64,000 nt of DNA from Pseudomonas abieticivorans (GCF_023509015.1 NZ_CP094975.1:7501-71500), one strand, 5' to 3'. Numbered from the stretch's first letter, positions 8,453 to 17,888 are shown. Made by a program: numbers and translations. The notes: a model not told the origin generated them from the letters alone.

Positions 8453-9258
8453 GCCGGCGCCGACAGCGACTGCTGGTCGTAGCGGCCCGTCAGCAGGTTC
8501 CACTTGATCCACATAATGTCCGGCAGCACCTTGAGCGCGGCCTTGAACGCCGTGCGCTCGCCCACCTTGCTGCCCTCGGCGATGTCCTGCCAATCGAGCA
8601 CATTGATCAAGGCAAGGTCGTAGTGGTAGTGCTGGGCCAGCGCCAGCACCTCCAGGTCAAAGCCCCAGCTGTGAATGCGTTGGCGGGCGAAAATCTGTTG
8701 GGCAACGTCACGCCGGAACGCCTTGAAGCCGCACTGGGTGTCCGGCACGTCGCCAATCAGCACGCTGCGCACCAACAGGTTGCCGAGCACCGACACCAGC
8801 TTGCGCACGCCGTGGTGCGAACGCTGCAGGTCACGCACGCCAATGCCGATGGGCAGGTTGCGTGCCATCAGGCTGAACACCTGCTGCAAGTGCCACAAGG
8901 GCGTGGCGAGGTCGGCGTCCATGAACATGGCGTAGCGCCCGCGCGCCAACAGCATGCCCATCGCCACCTGGCGACCCTTGGTGAACTGCCCCGCAGGTTT
9001 GGGCCCGGCCTGCAGCAGGCGCACGCGTCGGTCACGCTGCTGCAGGTCGGCGACCAGGTCGGCGCTGCCGTCCGGGCTGCAGGCGTCCACCACCAGCACT
9101 TCGTAATCCATGTGCGGCGCCTGCGCGGCCATGTACTGGCGCAGGCGCCGCAGGCTATTGAGGATGCGCGGCTCACCGAGCAGCGGCACCGCTTCGTTAT
9201 AGACCGGGATGATGATCGACAGATCGATATTCTTGTTGTTCTGGATCAATAGCGGCAT
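8449..9258 (-). CDS. family 2 glycosyltransferase (dolichyl/polyprenyl-phosphate type)
   Basis: A 269-residue GT-A fold enzyme. The N-terminal LSIIIPVYNEAVPL strand and the metal-binding DADLATP motif are clear, as is the ED-like acceptor region around DTQCGFKAFRR, found in polyprenyl-phosphate mannose/glucose synthases. Classic GtrB proteins end in two membrane helices; none is evident here, so it resembles the soluble or peripheral DPM1-type enzymes. Likely role: charge undecaprenyl phosphate with a sugar on the cytoplasmic face for the downstream GT39 enzyme. Its start lies inside the GtrA gene (62-base overlap) and its stop overlaps the next start. Confidence 0.87.
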   Translation of the reverse strand: MPLLIQNNKNIDLSIIIPVYNEAVPLLGEPRILNSLRRLRQYMAAQAPHMDYEVLVVDACSPDGSADLVADLQQRDRRVRLLQAGPKPAGQFTKGRQVAMGMLLARGRYAMFMDADLATPLWHLQQVFSLMARNLPIGIGVRDLQRSHHGVRKLVSVLGNLLVRSVLIGDVPDTQCGFKAFRRDVAQQIFARQRIHSWGFDLEVLALAQHYHYDLALINVLDWQDIAEGSKVGERTAFKAALKVLPDIMWIKWNLLTGRYDQQSLSAPA

Positions 9259-9748
9259 TTTTCAGTTCACCCTCGAGCGCTCGCGCGCGCTCTGGCACAA
9301 AGACACATTCCCGATAGCCCACGTAGTTGAAAAGCATTGCCACCGCGACCGCCACCAGCCAGCCCAGGTTGCGCCGCACAAAGTCACCGTCAGCCGCCAC
9401 CCCACCCCAGGCCAGCAACGCCTGCAGCCGGTCTGCCGGCCACAGCCAAACCGTGAGGAAAAGGTCGAGGATCAATGGCCGGATCGCATAGATACCCAGC
9501 AAAGTGATGACGATAAACAGCGCCACCCTGCGCAGTGGGGTGTGGCGGGCGCGGAAGGTGAAGCGCTGGTTGGCGACAAAGCTGTTGAGCATCGCCAAGG
9601 TGCCGGCAAGCACTGAAGCCCACAACACCCGCAAAGCGATCACATGCCAGGTCAGCAGGTTGAACAGACCCGCGTCGAGCACCGTGTTGACGACGCCTAC
9701 CAGGCCAAATCGCTTGAGCCTGGCTATGTCTATGGCAGTAGGTCGCAT
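9197..9748 (-). CDS. GtrA family membrane protein (putative lipid-linked sugar flippase)
   Basis: A 183-residue protein with four predicted membrane spans and the GtrA signature near the N-terminus (RFGLVGVVNTVLDAGLFNLLTW) and NSFVANQRFTF. GtrA proteins are thought to flip polyprenyl-phosphate sugars to the periplasm. As first gene of the unit it supplies the flippase for the GT2 and GT39 enzymes. The last 20 codons overlap the GT2 reading frame by 62 bases, which is long for neighbouring genes. The tail after the last helix (ERARALEGELKNAAIDPEQ) is hydrophilic. Confidence 0.85.
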   Translation of the reverse strand: MRPTAIDIARLKRFGLVGVVNTVLDAGLFNLLTWHVIALRVLWASVLAGTLAMLNSFVANQRFTFRARHTPLRRVALFIVITLLGIYAIRPLILDLFLTVWLWPADRLQALLAWGGVAADGDFVRRNLGWLVAVAVAMLFNYVGYRECVFVPERARALEGELKNAAIDPEQQEYRSVDHHPGL

Positions 9749-9800
9749 GTCGAACCCCAGGAGGAAGCCCTCCAGGGCCCGTCTAAAGATTAGTACATCC

Positions 9801-11192
9801 TTAGTTATTTGCTGCCAGCTTCACCGCCAACGCCTTGGCCTGCAGCGCCACATCGGTCACCGCCGTGCTCTCCCACCACAGCCCGCGCAAGGGCGGCCCC
9901 ATGGCGAACAGGCGCGTGGCCACCTGGCCGTCGGCCGCCACCACGGCGCCGCTGCCGTCGGCGGCGATGCCCAGTGCCAGTGGCCCCGGCTGCACCAGCC
10001 CGCGGGCCAGCAATTGGCGTGGCAAGGCACGGTCGACCCGCCGCCAGTCGTATTCGATGCCGGTGGAATTGATGAGTGCCACGCCGTGTTCGACGCGTGT
10101 ATCGGCCTGCCCCCGATCGCGCAGGCGGATGGCGACCTGGCCGGGCTCGGCGGGTGCCAACCCTTGCAAGGATGCGGCGTGTATGTGCAAGCGGCCCGCC
10201 GCCACCAGCGATGCCAGCACCTGCGCACTCAACGGCGGTGAACGGTGATGGTGGCTTTCCCACCACGGCCGCAGGTGCCGCACGAATTGACGCTTGTGCC
10301 GTTCGCTGGCCTGGCTCCAGAGCCGGCCGATATTGGCCCGCACGGTGTCCAGCGGCGCCTGCCAATCGACACCTGCGGCCATGGCCTGGCGGCATTCGTG
10401 ACGCAGCGCGCGGAAAATCTGCAACGGGCTGCGCAGGCTCGCGTCCGCCGCCAGAAAATCCGCCCAGGCCGGTGGCTGGCGGCGCACATGGGGCAATAGC
10501 CCGTGGCGCGAATACACCTGGATCGGCCCGCGATGCCCGGCCTGTTGCAGCGACACCACGGCATCGACCATGGTCAACCCGGAGCCGATGATCAGCACCT
10601 TGCCCAAAGGGTCGAGCCGGGCCATGGCCGCGACATCCCAAGGGTCGACGGCAGCGGCATTAACGCCCAAGGACTGGCGCTGCGGGGTGCGCGCCGCGGC
10701 AAACATACCGGTGGCCAACACGGCCTGGTCGGCGAACACCGTGCGCCCGTCGTTGAGCGTGACCTGCACGGCGCCGGTCAGCACCTGAAGGTCGCAGGCC
10801 TCGGCGCGCACGTGTTCCACGCTCGAACCCCATTGCGCGCCCAGCGCCTGGGCCTGCGCCAGGCGCTGCTGCACATACACCCCGAACAGCCCGCGCGGCG
10901 GGAACAGTTCGGCGACCGGCACCGCTTGTTCATGGGCCTGGGGCCAGCCGCCAGCGGCCAGGTACTCGGTGAGCCACTGGGTCAGGTCGTCGGGGTTGTC
11001 GGGGTCCACGCTCATGCGCGCGGCGTTGCCGTTCAGGGTATGGCCCAGTTCAGTCGCGCTGTAGGCCTCGCCGCGCCCCAGTTCGCTGCGCGGCTCGATC
11101 ACCAGGATGCGCCGCTGGCCCGGCAGGCGCAGCGACTGCGCGGCCAACAGCGCACCGCTCAGGCCGCCACCGATGATCAAGAGAGTGCTCAT
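9801..11192 (-). CDS. FAD/NAD(P)-binding oxidoreductase
   Basis: A 463-residue protein with an N-terminal Rossmann dinucleotide motif LLIIGGGLSGALLA for FAD and a second one around KVLIIGSGLTMVDAVVSL for NAD(P)H. This is the architecture of the Pfam NAD_binding_9 group, single-chain reductases of unknown substrate. ATG 11192 is preferred over an upstream start at 11216 because GGAG lies six bases before it and the Rossmann strand then begins at residue 3. It lies 66 bases downstream of the FdhF/YdeP gene on the same strand and could be co-transcribed. Confidence 0.85.
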   Translation of the reverse strand: MSTLLIIGGGLSGALLAAQSLRLPGQRRILVIEPRSELGRGEAYSATELGHTLNGNAARMSVDPDNPDDLTQWLTEYLAAGGWPQAHEQAVPVAELFPPRGLFGVYVQQRLAQAQALGAQWGSSVEHVRAEACDLQVLTGAVQVTLNDGRTVFADQAVLATGMFAAARTPQRQSLGVNAAAVDPWDVAAMARLDPLGKVLIIGSGLTMVDAVVSLQQAGHRGPIQVYSRHGLLPHVRRQPPAWADFLAADASLRSPLQIFRALRHECRQAMAAGVDWQAPLDTVRANIGRLWSQASERHKRQFVRHLRPWWESHHHRSPPLSAQVLASLVAAGRLHIHAASLQGLAPAEPGQVAIRLRDRGQADTRVEHGVALINSTGIEYDWRRVDRALPRQLLARGLVQPGPLALGIAADGSGAVVAADGQVATRLFAMGPPLRGLWWESTAVTDVALQAKALAVKLAANN

Positions 11193-11258
11193 GTGGTGCT
11201 CCGTGGGGTCGGGCACTGATCATCGCAGAGCGCCGGGGCCGGGCACAACCGTTGCCGG

Positions 11259-13583
11259 TCAACCCGCCTTGGCGTTGATCAGGCTGCTTTGCCGGGCAGC
11301 CTCCAGGCGAATCGCCACGAACTTGGAGGTCGGCGTAAAGGTGCGGTCGCCATAACTTTCCAGCGGCACCAGCGGGTTGGTCTCCGGGTAATACGCCGCC
11401 GCCTGCCCTTCGGGAATGTCGTAGGCAATCAGGGTGAAACCGCTGACCCGCCGCTCGCGCTCATCGCCCCACAGCGACACCAGGTCGACCTTCTGCCCAG
11501 GCTCGTAGCCCAGCTTGCGAATGTCCTTCTCGTTGACGAAGACCACGTCGCGCATGCCGTACACCCCACGGTAACGGTCGTCCAGGCCGTACAGGGTGGT
11601 GTTGTATTGATCGTGGGAGCGCATCGTCTGCAGGATCAACTGCGGCTTGACCGCCAGCTTGCGCACGCCCTCATCGATCAGGTGCTCGGGCAGCACGCTG
11701 GCACTGAACTGGGCCTTGCCAGTCTGGGTTTTCCAGATGCGCTGGGCCGCGTTGTTGCCCAGGTGAAAGCCACCGGGGTGCTGCAGGCGCTGGTTGAAAT
11801 GCTCAAAACCGGGCAGGGTGTCGGCGATCAGGTCGCGGATGCGCGCGTAGTCGGCCACCGCCCAGCTCCAGTCGATCGGGTGCTTGCCCAAGGTGGCCTC
11901 GGCGATGCCGGCAATGATCGCCGGCTCAGAGCGCAACAGCGGCGACTTGGGTTTGAGCTGGCCGTGGGAGATGTGCACCATGCTGAAGGTGTCTTCGACG
12001 GTGATGCCTTGCACGCCCTCGGCCTGCACGTCGATGTCGGTGCGGCCCAGGCACGGCAAAATCAACGCCTGCTTGCCCATCACCAGGTGGCTGCGGTTGA
12101 GCTTGGTGGCGATGTGCACGGTCAGGTCGCAGTTGCGCAGCGCGGCGTGGGTGCGCGGGGTGTCCGGGGTGGCCTGGGCGAAGTTGCCACCCAGGGCGAT
12201 GAACACCTTGGCACGCTTCTCCTCCATGGCGGCAATGGCCATGACCGCGTTGTGGCCGTGGTGGCGCGGCACATTGAAGGCGAAGCGCTTCTGGATGGCG
12301 TCGAGCAGGGCCTCGGAGGGTTTCTCATCGATGCCCATGGTGCGGTCGCCCTGCACGTTGCTGTGGCCACGCACCGGCGACAGCCCGGCACCGGGGCGGC
12401 CAACGTTGCCGCGCAGCAGTTGCACGTTGATCACTTCCTGGATGGTCGGCACCGAATGGCGATGCTGGGTCAGGCCCATGGCCCAGCACATGATCACCCG
12501 CTTGGCCTTGCGGTACATGCCGGCCGCCAGCTCGATGTCGGCCAGGGTCATGCCCGACTGCTGTTCGATGTGCGCCCACTCGGTGGCGTCCACTTCAGCC
12601 AGGTACGCGTCCATGCCGGCGGTATGCTCGGCAATGAAAGCGTGGTCAAACACCGCCTCGCTGCCGTTGGCCTGGGCTTGGCGCTCCCACTGCAAGAGGA
12701 ATTTGGCGATGCCACGGAACACTGCCATGTCGCCGCCCAAGGCCGGGCGAAAGTACGCGGTGTTGGTCGGCTTGTCGCCGTTGGTGAGCATTTCCAGCGG
12801 GTGCTGCGGGTGCTGGAAACGTTCCAGGCCGCGCTCCTTGAGCGGGTTGATGCAAATCACCTGGGCGCCGCGCTGCACCGCCTCGCGCAGCGGTTCCAAC
12901 ATGCGCGGGTGGTTGGTGCCGGGGTTCTGGCCGATGACAAAAATCGCGTCGGCCTCTTCCAGGTCATGGAACACCACCGTGCCTTTGCCCACGCCCAGGG
13001 TCTCTTTCATGCTCACGCCGCTGGCTTCGTGGCACATGTTGGAGCAATCGGGGAAATTGTTGGTGCCAAAGGCACGCACGAACAGCTGATACAGGAACGC
13101 CGCTTCGTTGCTGGCCCGGCCCGAGGTGTAGAACTCTGCCTGGTCGGGTGATTCCAGGCCATTGAGGTGCCGGGCGATCAGCGCGTACGCCTCCTCCCAA
13201 CTGGTTTGCACGTAGCGATCGCTGGCCGCATCGTAGCGCATGGGGTGGGTCAGGCGGCCTTGGTACTCCAACCAGTAATCGCTTTGGCCGGCCAGCGTCG
13301 ACACGCTGTGCTTGGCAAAGAAGGCAGGGTCGACCCGACGGCTGGTGGCCTCCCAGTTGACCGCCTTGGCGCCGTTCTCGCAGAACTTGACCATGCCGTT
13401 TTCCGGCGATTCGCCCCAGGCGCAACCCGGGCAGTCGAAGCCGCCGTTCTGGTTGGTCTTGAGCATGGTGCGGATATTCTTGAAGGCATTCTTGCTGCCC
13501 AGCCAGTTCTGGGTCACGGCGATCAGCGCGCCCCAGCCGGCAGCGGCACCTTTGTAAGGTTTGAAACGATCGACCTGGGCCAT
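11259..13583 (-). CDS. FdhF/YdeP family molybdopterin oxidoreductase
   Basis: A 774-residue member of the DMSO-reductase superfamily, close to E. coli YdeP. The N-terminal region has only the short GFDCPGCAWGESP cysteine motif. Molybdopterin-binding segments include FYTSGRASNEAAFLYQ, IFVIGQNPGTNHPR, the RGHSNVQGDRTMGI motif and the C-terminal YYPETNPLVPLESYG. It lacks a twin-arginine signal, so it should be cytosolic. Enzymes of this group are annotated as formate dehydrogenase-like but the natural substrate is unsettled; YdeP has been tied to acid resistance in E. coli. Divergent from rarD. Confidence 0.88.
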   Translation of the reverse strand: MAQVDRFKPYKGAAAGWGALIAVTQNWLGSKNAFKNIRTMLKTNQNGGFDCPGCAWGESPENGMVKFCENGAKAVNWEATSRRVDPAFFAKHSVSTLAGQSDYWLEYQGRLTHPMRYDAASDRYVQTSWEEAYALIARHLNGLESPDQAEFYTSGRASNEAAFLYQLFVRAFGTNNFPDCSNMCHEASGVSMKETLGVGKGTVVFHDLEEADAIFVIGQNPGTNHPRMLEPLREAVQRGAQVICINPLKERGLERFQHPQHPLEMLTNGDKPTNTAYFRPALGGDMAVFRGIAKFLLQWERQAQANGSEAVFDHAFIAEHTAGMDAYLAEVDATEWAHIEQQSGMTLADIELAAGMYRKAKRVIMCWAMGLTQHRHSVPTIQEVINVQLLRGNVGRPGAGLSPVRGHSNVQGDRTMGIDEKPSEALLDAIQKRFAFNVPRHHGHNAVMAIAAMEEKRAKVFIALGGNFAQATPDTPRTHAALRNCDLTVHIATKLNRSHLVMGKQALILPCLGRTDIDVQAEGVQGITVEDTFSMVHISHGQLKPKSPLLRSEPAIIAGIAEATLGKHPIDWSWAVADYARIRDLIADTLPGFEHFNQRLQHPGGFHLGNNAAQRIWKTQTGKAQFSASVLPEHLIDEGVRKLAVKPQLILQTMRSHDQYNTTLYGLDDRYRGVYGMRDVVFVNEKDIRKLGYEPGQKVDLVSLWGDERERRVSGFTLIAYDIPEGQAAAYYPETNPLVPLESYGDRTFTPTSKFVAIRLEAARQSSLINAKAG

Positions 13584-13771
13584 GGCGCACTCTCTGGTAA
13601 ACGGAACCTGCGCAAAGGGTGCCCCGCGCCCCTGGCCCCGTCCAATTGTTATGCTCGACCCGGTTATCGAGGCCCTCTATCACGCTTTGGTCGACCGTGA
13701 CAGGTGCGGCCCCGGATGCGATCATGGCGGCCTTAACCTGCCAGTCAACTCCCCCGCTTCCCGAGGCTCTC

Positions 13772-14659
13772 TTGTCCAAAGGCATCATCTCGTCCGTCAT
13801 GGCGTCCATGTTATTCGCCGTGATGTACTTCTATACCTCGCTGTTAACTCCGCTCACGGGCGAGGAGATCTTTGGCTGGCGCATGCTGCTGACCCTGCCC
13901 TGCGTCACCCTGTTCATGATCATCAGCAAGGACTGGCACCTGGCCGTGGACGTGTTGCGGCGCATTCGCGCCAACCCGGTGTTGCTGTTGGGGTGCATGG
14001 GCACCTCGGCGTTGATGGGCGTGCAACTGTGGCTGTTCCTCTGGGCGCCCCTGCACGGGCGCAGCCTGGAGGTGTCGCTGGGCTATTTCCTGCTGCCGCT
14101 GACCATGGTGCTGACCGGCCGCGTGGTGTACGGCGAGCGGCTGTCGTACCTGCAGAAGGTCGCGGTGTTTTTTGCCGTGTGCGGCGTCGGCCATGAGCTG
14201 TACCAACACGGCAGCTTCGCCTGGGAAACCTTGCTGGTGGCCAGCGGTTACCCGGTGTACTTCGTGCTGCGGCGAAAATGCAGCAATAACCACCTGGGCG
14301 GCCTGTGGACAGACATGTGCCTGATGTTGCCCGCAGCCTTGTGGTTTGTAGTGAAAGGCCCGCTGTCGACCGGTGACATGGCCGCCCACCCGGCCCTCTA
14401 CGGGCTGATCCCGGTGCTGGGCATGATTAGCGCCCTGGCCCTGGTGAGCTACGTGATGGCCAGCAAGCTGCTGCCCTTCAGCCTGTTTGGCCTGCTCAGC
14501 TATGTAGAGCCGGTTTTGTTGGTGGGCGTGGCGCTGCTGCTGGGCGAAAGCATCGCCCGTGACCAGTGGCTGACCTACCTTCCGATCTGGCTGGCGGTGG
14601 TGGTGCTGATCATCGAAGGCTTCAAGCATTTGCTGCGCCAGCGCCGGCGCAGCGTTTAG
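13772..14659 (+). CDS. rarD: EamA/DMT family permease RarD
   Basis: A 295-residue transporter with ten predicted membrane helices, matching RarD in length and in FAVMYFYTSLLTPLTGEEIFGW near the N-terminus and VSLGYFLLPLTMVLTGRV in the middle. I place the start at TTG 13772 (M-S-K-G-I-I-S): GAGG sits five bases upstream and the length then fits the family; the longer frame from 13619 would add a non-hydrophobic tail. Substrate unknown (RarD is an old chloramphenicol-sensitivity annotation). Convergent with the AEC permease, overlapping by four bases. Confidence 0.85.
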   Translation: MSKGIISSVMASMLFAVMYFYTSLLTPLTGEEIFGWRMLLTLPCVTLFMIISKDWHLAVDVLRRIRANPVLLLGCMGTSALMGVQLWLFLWAPLHGRSLEVSLGYFLLPLTMVLTGRVVYGERLSYLQKVAVFFAVCGVGHELYQHGSFAWETLLVASGYPVYFVLRRKCSNNHLGGLWTDMCLMLPAALWFVVKGPLSTGDMAAHPALYGLIPVLGMISALALVSYVMASKLLPFSLFGLLSYVEPVLLVGVALLLGESIARDQWLTYLPIWLAVVVLIIEGFKHLLRQRRRSV

Positions 14660-15588
14660 CCGCGCATCACGATCAACAACAGGCTGATGGTAAAGAAGGA
14701 CGCCAGGGTGGTGATCACCAGCGCCGCCGCGCAGCGCCCCTCCACCCCATAGCGCTGGCCCAGGATGGGGTACACGCTCATCATCGGCGCGCTGGCCAGC
14801 ACCAGCCCGGCCAGCATCATCGGCAGCGGCAGGTCGTGAAACAGCCAGAACATCAGCCCCACCAGCAGCGGGTGCACCACCAGCTTGCCGCTGCTGATCA
14901 GGCCGATCTCGCCCAATTGCCCGCGCACCTTGGTGCCGTAGAGCACGCCACCGATCACGAACAATGCCGCCGGCGCCGCGGCCAGCGAGAGCATGTCGAT
15001 GACCTTGAGCGGTGCCACCGGGATGCGCCAGCCCGACAGCGACAGGCTGCCGCCGATGATGATGGCGACGATCAATGGGTTGCGTGACAGGCGCCGCAGG
15101 GTTTCCAGCAGCACCACTTTGGTGGAGCCGCCTTGTTGCTGGCCGGCTTCGGCCAGGGCCAAGGCCAGGGGGATCATCACCAGGTTCTCGATGATCATGC
15201 CCAGCGCCAGGGCGACCACGGCCTGGTCGCCGGCGATCATCGCGGCGATCGGGTAGCCAATGAAGCCGCTATTGGACACCGACATGCCCATGGCGGCAAT
15301 GGCGCTGTTTTCAAGCGTTGCCTTGCGCCACTTGTAGAACACCGCCATACCCACGGCAAAACTGCCCAGCGAGGCCAGGCCGTACGCCAGCAGGTAGTGG
15401 GCGTTGAACACTTCGCCGATCGGCCGCTGGGCCAGCGCCTTGATCACCAGGGCCGGCATGGCGAAGGTGATGACAAAGGTACCCACGCCGCGCATCTGTT
15501 CGCGGCTGAGCACGTTGAGCGTGGACGCCAGGTAGCCGAGGCCGATCAGGATGAAAATCGGTGCGGTAATGCCAAGCACTTCGAGCAA
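14656..15588 (-). CDS. AEC (auxin efflux carrier) family transporter
   Basis: A 310-residue membrane protein with ten hydrophobic spans. The family pattern is visible at the start (ITAPIFILIGLGYLA), in MGMSVSNSGFIGYPIA and in LVLASAPMMSVYPILGQRYG. Bacterial members export or import small organic acids or related compounds; the name auxin carrier is historical. Stop overlaps rarD's stop (convergent). No partner gene indicates the substrate. Confidence 0.87.
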   Translation of the reverse strand: MLEVLGITAPIFILIGLGYLASTLNVLSREQMRGVGTFVITFAMPALVIKALAQRPIGEVFNAHYLLAYGLASLGSFAVGMAVFYKWRKATLENSAIAAMGMSVSNSGFIGYPIAAMIAGDQAVVALALGMIIENLVMIPLALALAEAGQQQGGSTKVVLLETLRRLSRNPLIVAIIIGGSLSLSGWRIPVAPLKVIDMLSLAAAPAALFVIGGVLYGTKVRGQLGEIGLISSGKLVVHPLLVGLMFWLFHDLPLPMMLAGLVLASAPMMSVYPILGQRYGVEGRCAAALVITTLASFFTISLLLIVMRG

Positions 15589-15631
15589 CGAGAACCCCCT
15601 CGGCCAGCGTTTTTTATTGTGTACCGACAGG

Positions 15632-16717
15632 TTACTTCATGTTTGCGATGACAGGTAACCCGTTGCGGTGCAATGACAGGGTGACGGTGCCGCCCGTGCG
15701 CGTTGCCTCGGCAATCGCATCCACCACACGTAAGTTCTGCAGGCCATCCCAAGCGTTGACCAAGGGCTCGCACTGGCCACGGATCACCTGGCAAAAGTGT
15801 GCCAGTTGACGCGCCAGCGGGTCTTCGCGGACCAAGGCCACTTCAGACACGTCGAAGGGCGTCCACCACGAGCGGTCTTCGCGGTTGGCGTAGCGCTTGA
15901 GGCGCAGGGTCGGCACGCCCAGCGAGCCTTGGGTGCCGGCGATGTGGTAGCAGTCTTCATCGGCGTAGCTGGCGTAGGTCTTGTTCTCTTCACTGGTTTG
16001 CTCCCAACTGCGCGCGGAGGCCGCGGTGTCGGACAGCAAAAAACTACCCAGCGCGCCATTGGCAAAGCGCAGGCTGATCGCCGTGGTGTCTTCCACCGCA
16101 TGGCCACGGGTGGCGTTGGACGCCAACGCCTGCACCGAGACGATCTCGCCGCACAAGGCCCGCAGGTTGCCGATCTCATGGATCAGGTTGAGCAGGATCG
16201 GCCCGGCGCCGATCTCGCGACGCCACGGTGCGGCATCAAAATAGCTGTCGGGCTTGTAGAACAGCGCGCTGCCCATCACCGCGACCACGTCGCCCAATTC
16301 GCCCTGTTCGATGACCTGGCGGGCTTTTTCCAGGATCGGGCTGTGCGCTCGGTGGTGCCCCACCAGCAGCTTGACCTTGGCCTGTTGCGCGGCAGCGTAC
16401 AACCGCTCGCCCTGCTCCAGGGTATGCGCCAGGGGCTTTTCCACCAGGGCGCAGACACCCGCAGCCAGGCAAGCCAGTGCTTGCTCCACGTGCAAGTGGT
16501 TGGGGGTGGCCAGGATGACGCCGTCCGGGTGCTGTTCGGCAAACAGCTGCTCCAGGGAGGCGTAAAGCGGCACCTGCGCAGCCTCGGCGACTTTCGCGGC
16601 AGCCGGTGAAGGGTCGACGATGGCCAGCAGTTGGCAATCGGGGCTGGCCTGCACCAGTTCGATGTGGCGAAGGCCGATCATGCCGGCGCCGGCGACGGCA
16701 ATGCTAATGGGCTGCAT
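15632..16717 (-). CDS. Gfo/Idh/MocA family NAD(P)-dependent oxidoreductase
   Basis: A 361-residue dehydrogenase. The N-terminal Rossmann fold starts ISIAVAGAGMIGLRH and the EKP motif of the family appears in ALVEKPLAHTLEQGERL. It probably oxidises a sugar, inositol or similar polyol. Start is ATG 16717; an in-frame extension to 16819 would run through the MITE-like palindrome and is rejected. It is divergent from the LysR gene at 16944, which is therefore the likely regulator, although the mobile palindrome now occupies most of the shared control region. Confidence 0.87.
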   Translation of the reverse strand: MQPISIAVAGAGMIGLRHIELVQASPDCQLLAIVDPSPAAAKVAEAAQVPLYASLEQLFAEQHPDGVILATPNHLHVEQALACLAAGVCALVEKPLAHTLEQGERLYAAAQQAKVKLLVGHHRAHSPILEKARQVIEQGELGDVVAVMGSALFYKPDSYFDAAPWRREIGAGPILLNLIHEIGNLRALCGEIVSVQALASNATRGHAVEDTTAISLRFANGALGSFLLSDTAASARSWEQTSEENKTYASYADEDCYHIAGTQGSLGVPTLRLKRYANREDRSWWTPFDVSEVALVREDPLARQLAHFCQVIRGQCEPLVNAWDGLQNLRVVDAIAEATRTGGTVTLSLHRNGLPVIANMK

Positions 16718-16746
16718 AAAGAGTCTCGTTGTTGTTATGAGTGAAC

Positions 16747-16908
16747 CTAGGCTCTGTACGAAACGTATCCCAGCTCGGCCATGCTGCGTTGAAAACAGGC
16801 TCGGAATGCTCATTGACAACCAGTCAAGTCGAGCGCGACCCCGGTCCTTTCCTCGCCTGTTTTCGCCTTGCCTGGCCTTCGCTGGAACACATTTCGTACA
16901 GAACCTAG
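16747..16908. mobile_element. MITE-like palindromic element with CTAG ends
   Basis: About 162 bases forming an imperfect hairpin over nearly their whole length. The left end reads CTAGGCTCTGTACGAAAC and the reverse complement of the right end CTAGGTTCTGTACGAAAT. Inside, GTTGAAAACAGGCTCGG faces the complement of CCTCGCCTGTTTTCGCC. CTAG at both ends could be a 4-bp target duplication or part of the repeat. No transposase is encoded, so it would be a non-autonomous element. It lies in the control region between the Gfo/Idh and LysR genes. Confidence 0.7.
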
Positions 16909-16943
16909 ATTAAACCAAGGCTATTAAGACATAATCGGTCGTT

Positions 16944-17888
16944 ATGAAGATTCAGAATGCGCCATTAGCGAACAATGATCCTTTCCTGCGCGACCTGCAG
17001 TTGTTCTGCTGCGTGGCCCGGCGCGCCAGCTTCATTGCCGCCTCCCAGGAAACCGGCATTTCCCCGGCCCATGTCAGCAAGCGCATCTCGGTGCTGGAGC
17101 AGACCCTGGGGGTAAAACTGTTCCAGCGCACCACCCGGCGGGTGAACATCACCGCCGATGGCGAGACGGCCTTCGTGTGGGCGCAGAAGATTCTGGGCAA
17201 CGTCGACGACATGCTCCAGGCCGTGTCCGGGGTGCGCGACGAACCGCGCGGGGTGATCCGCATCAGTTCCAGCCTGCGCCTGGGCCGCGAATACATCGCC
17301 CCGGTGCTGTCGCAACTGCGCCAACAATACCCGGCCCTGGAAGTGTGGCTGGAACTGTTGGACCGCCGCGCCGACCTGATCGCCGACAATTTCGACATCG
17401 ACATCCGCGTGGGCGAGGTGCTGGAGCAGCACCTGATCGCCCACCGCATCTGCAGCAGTTTCCGCATCCTGTGCGCGGCGCCCGCCTACCTGGAACGGCG
17501 CGGCACGCCGCGCAACCTGGCAGACCTGGCGCACCACGACTGCCTGCTGTTTCGCGAACGCGACCAGCGCTTCGGCGTGTGGCGCCTGGCGGGCCCCGGC
17601 GGCGAAGAGAGCGTGAAAGTCACCGGCCCCATGGCCTCCAACCACAGCGACATCGTGCGGGTGTGGGCGCATGATGGCTACGGCATCATCATGGCCTCGA
17701 TCTGGGACGTGGCCGCCAGCCTGCGCGCGGGCGAATTGGTGCATGTGCTGCCCGCCTACCGCCAACCGGCCGACGTGTGGGCCGTGACCACGGCGCGGGC
17801 CAGCGAGTCGCAGAAGATCGGCGTGTGCGTGCAAACCCTGCGCGAACGCCTGACCACGGGCCCTTTGGCACTCATGACAGAAGCTTGA
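16944..17888 (+). CDS. LysR family transcriptional regulator
   Basis: A 314-residue regulator with an N-terminal winged helix-turn-helix (residues about 15-75: LFCCVARRASFIAASQETGIS...VSKRISVLEQTLGVKLFQRT) and a LysR-type effector domain. The sequence has the look of the CrgA/DmlR-like branch (RISSSLRLGREYIAPVL). It is divergent from the Gfo/Idh oxidoreductase, the usual layout for a LysR regulator and its target, but the effector is unknown. Start ATG 16944 lies 35 bases from the MITE-like element, which may have altered its promoter. Confidence 0.9.
   Translation: MKIQNAPLANNDPFLRDLQLFCCVARRASFIAASQETGISPAHVSKRISVLEQTLGVKLFQRTTRRVNITADGETAFVWAQKILGNVDDMLQAVSGVRDEPRGVIRISSSLRLGREYIAPVLSQLRQQYPALEVWLELLDRRADLIADNFDIDIRVGEVLEQHLIAHRICSSFRILCAAPAYLERRGTPRNLADLAHHDCLLFRERDQRFGVWRLAGPGGEESVKVTGPMASNHSDIVRVWAHDGYGIIMASIWDVAASLRAGELVHVLPAYRQPADVWAVTTARASESQKIGVCVQTLRERLTTGPLALMTEA

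Noticed and set aside
16747..16908. Coding potential in the MITE-like region (N-terminal extension of the oxidoreductase up to 16819)
   Set aside because: The extension has no similarity to the family and lies in the palindrome; ATG 16717 starts directly at the Rossmann strand.
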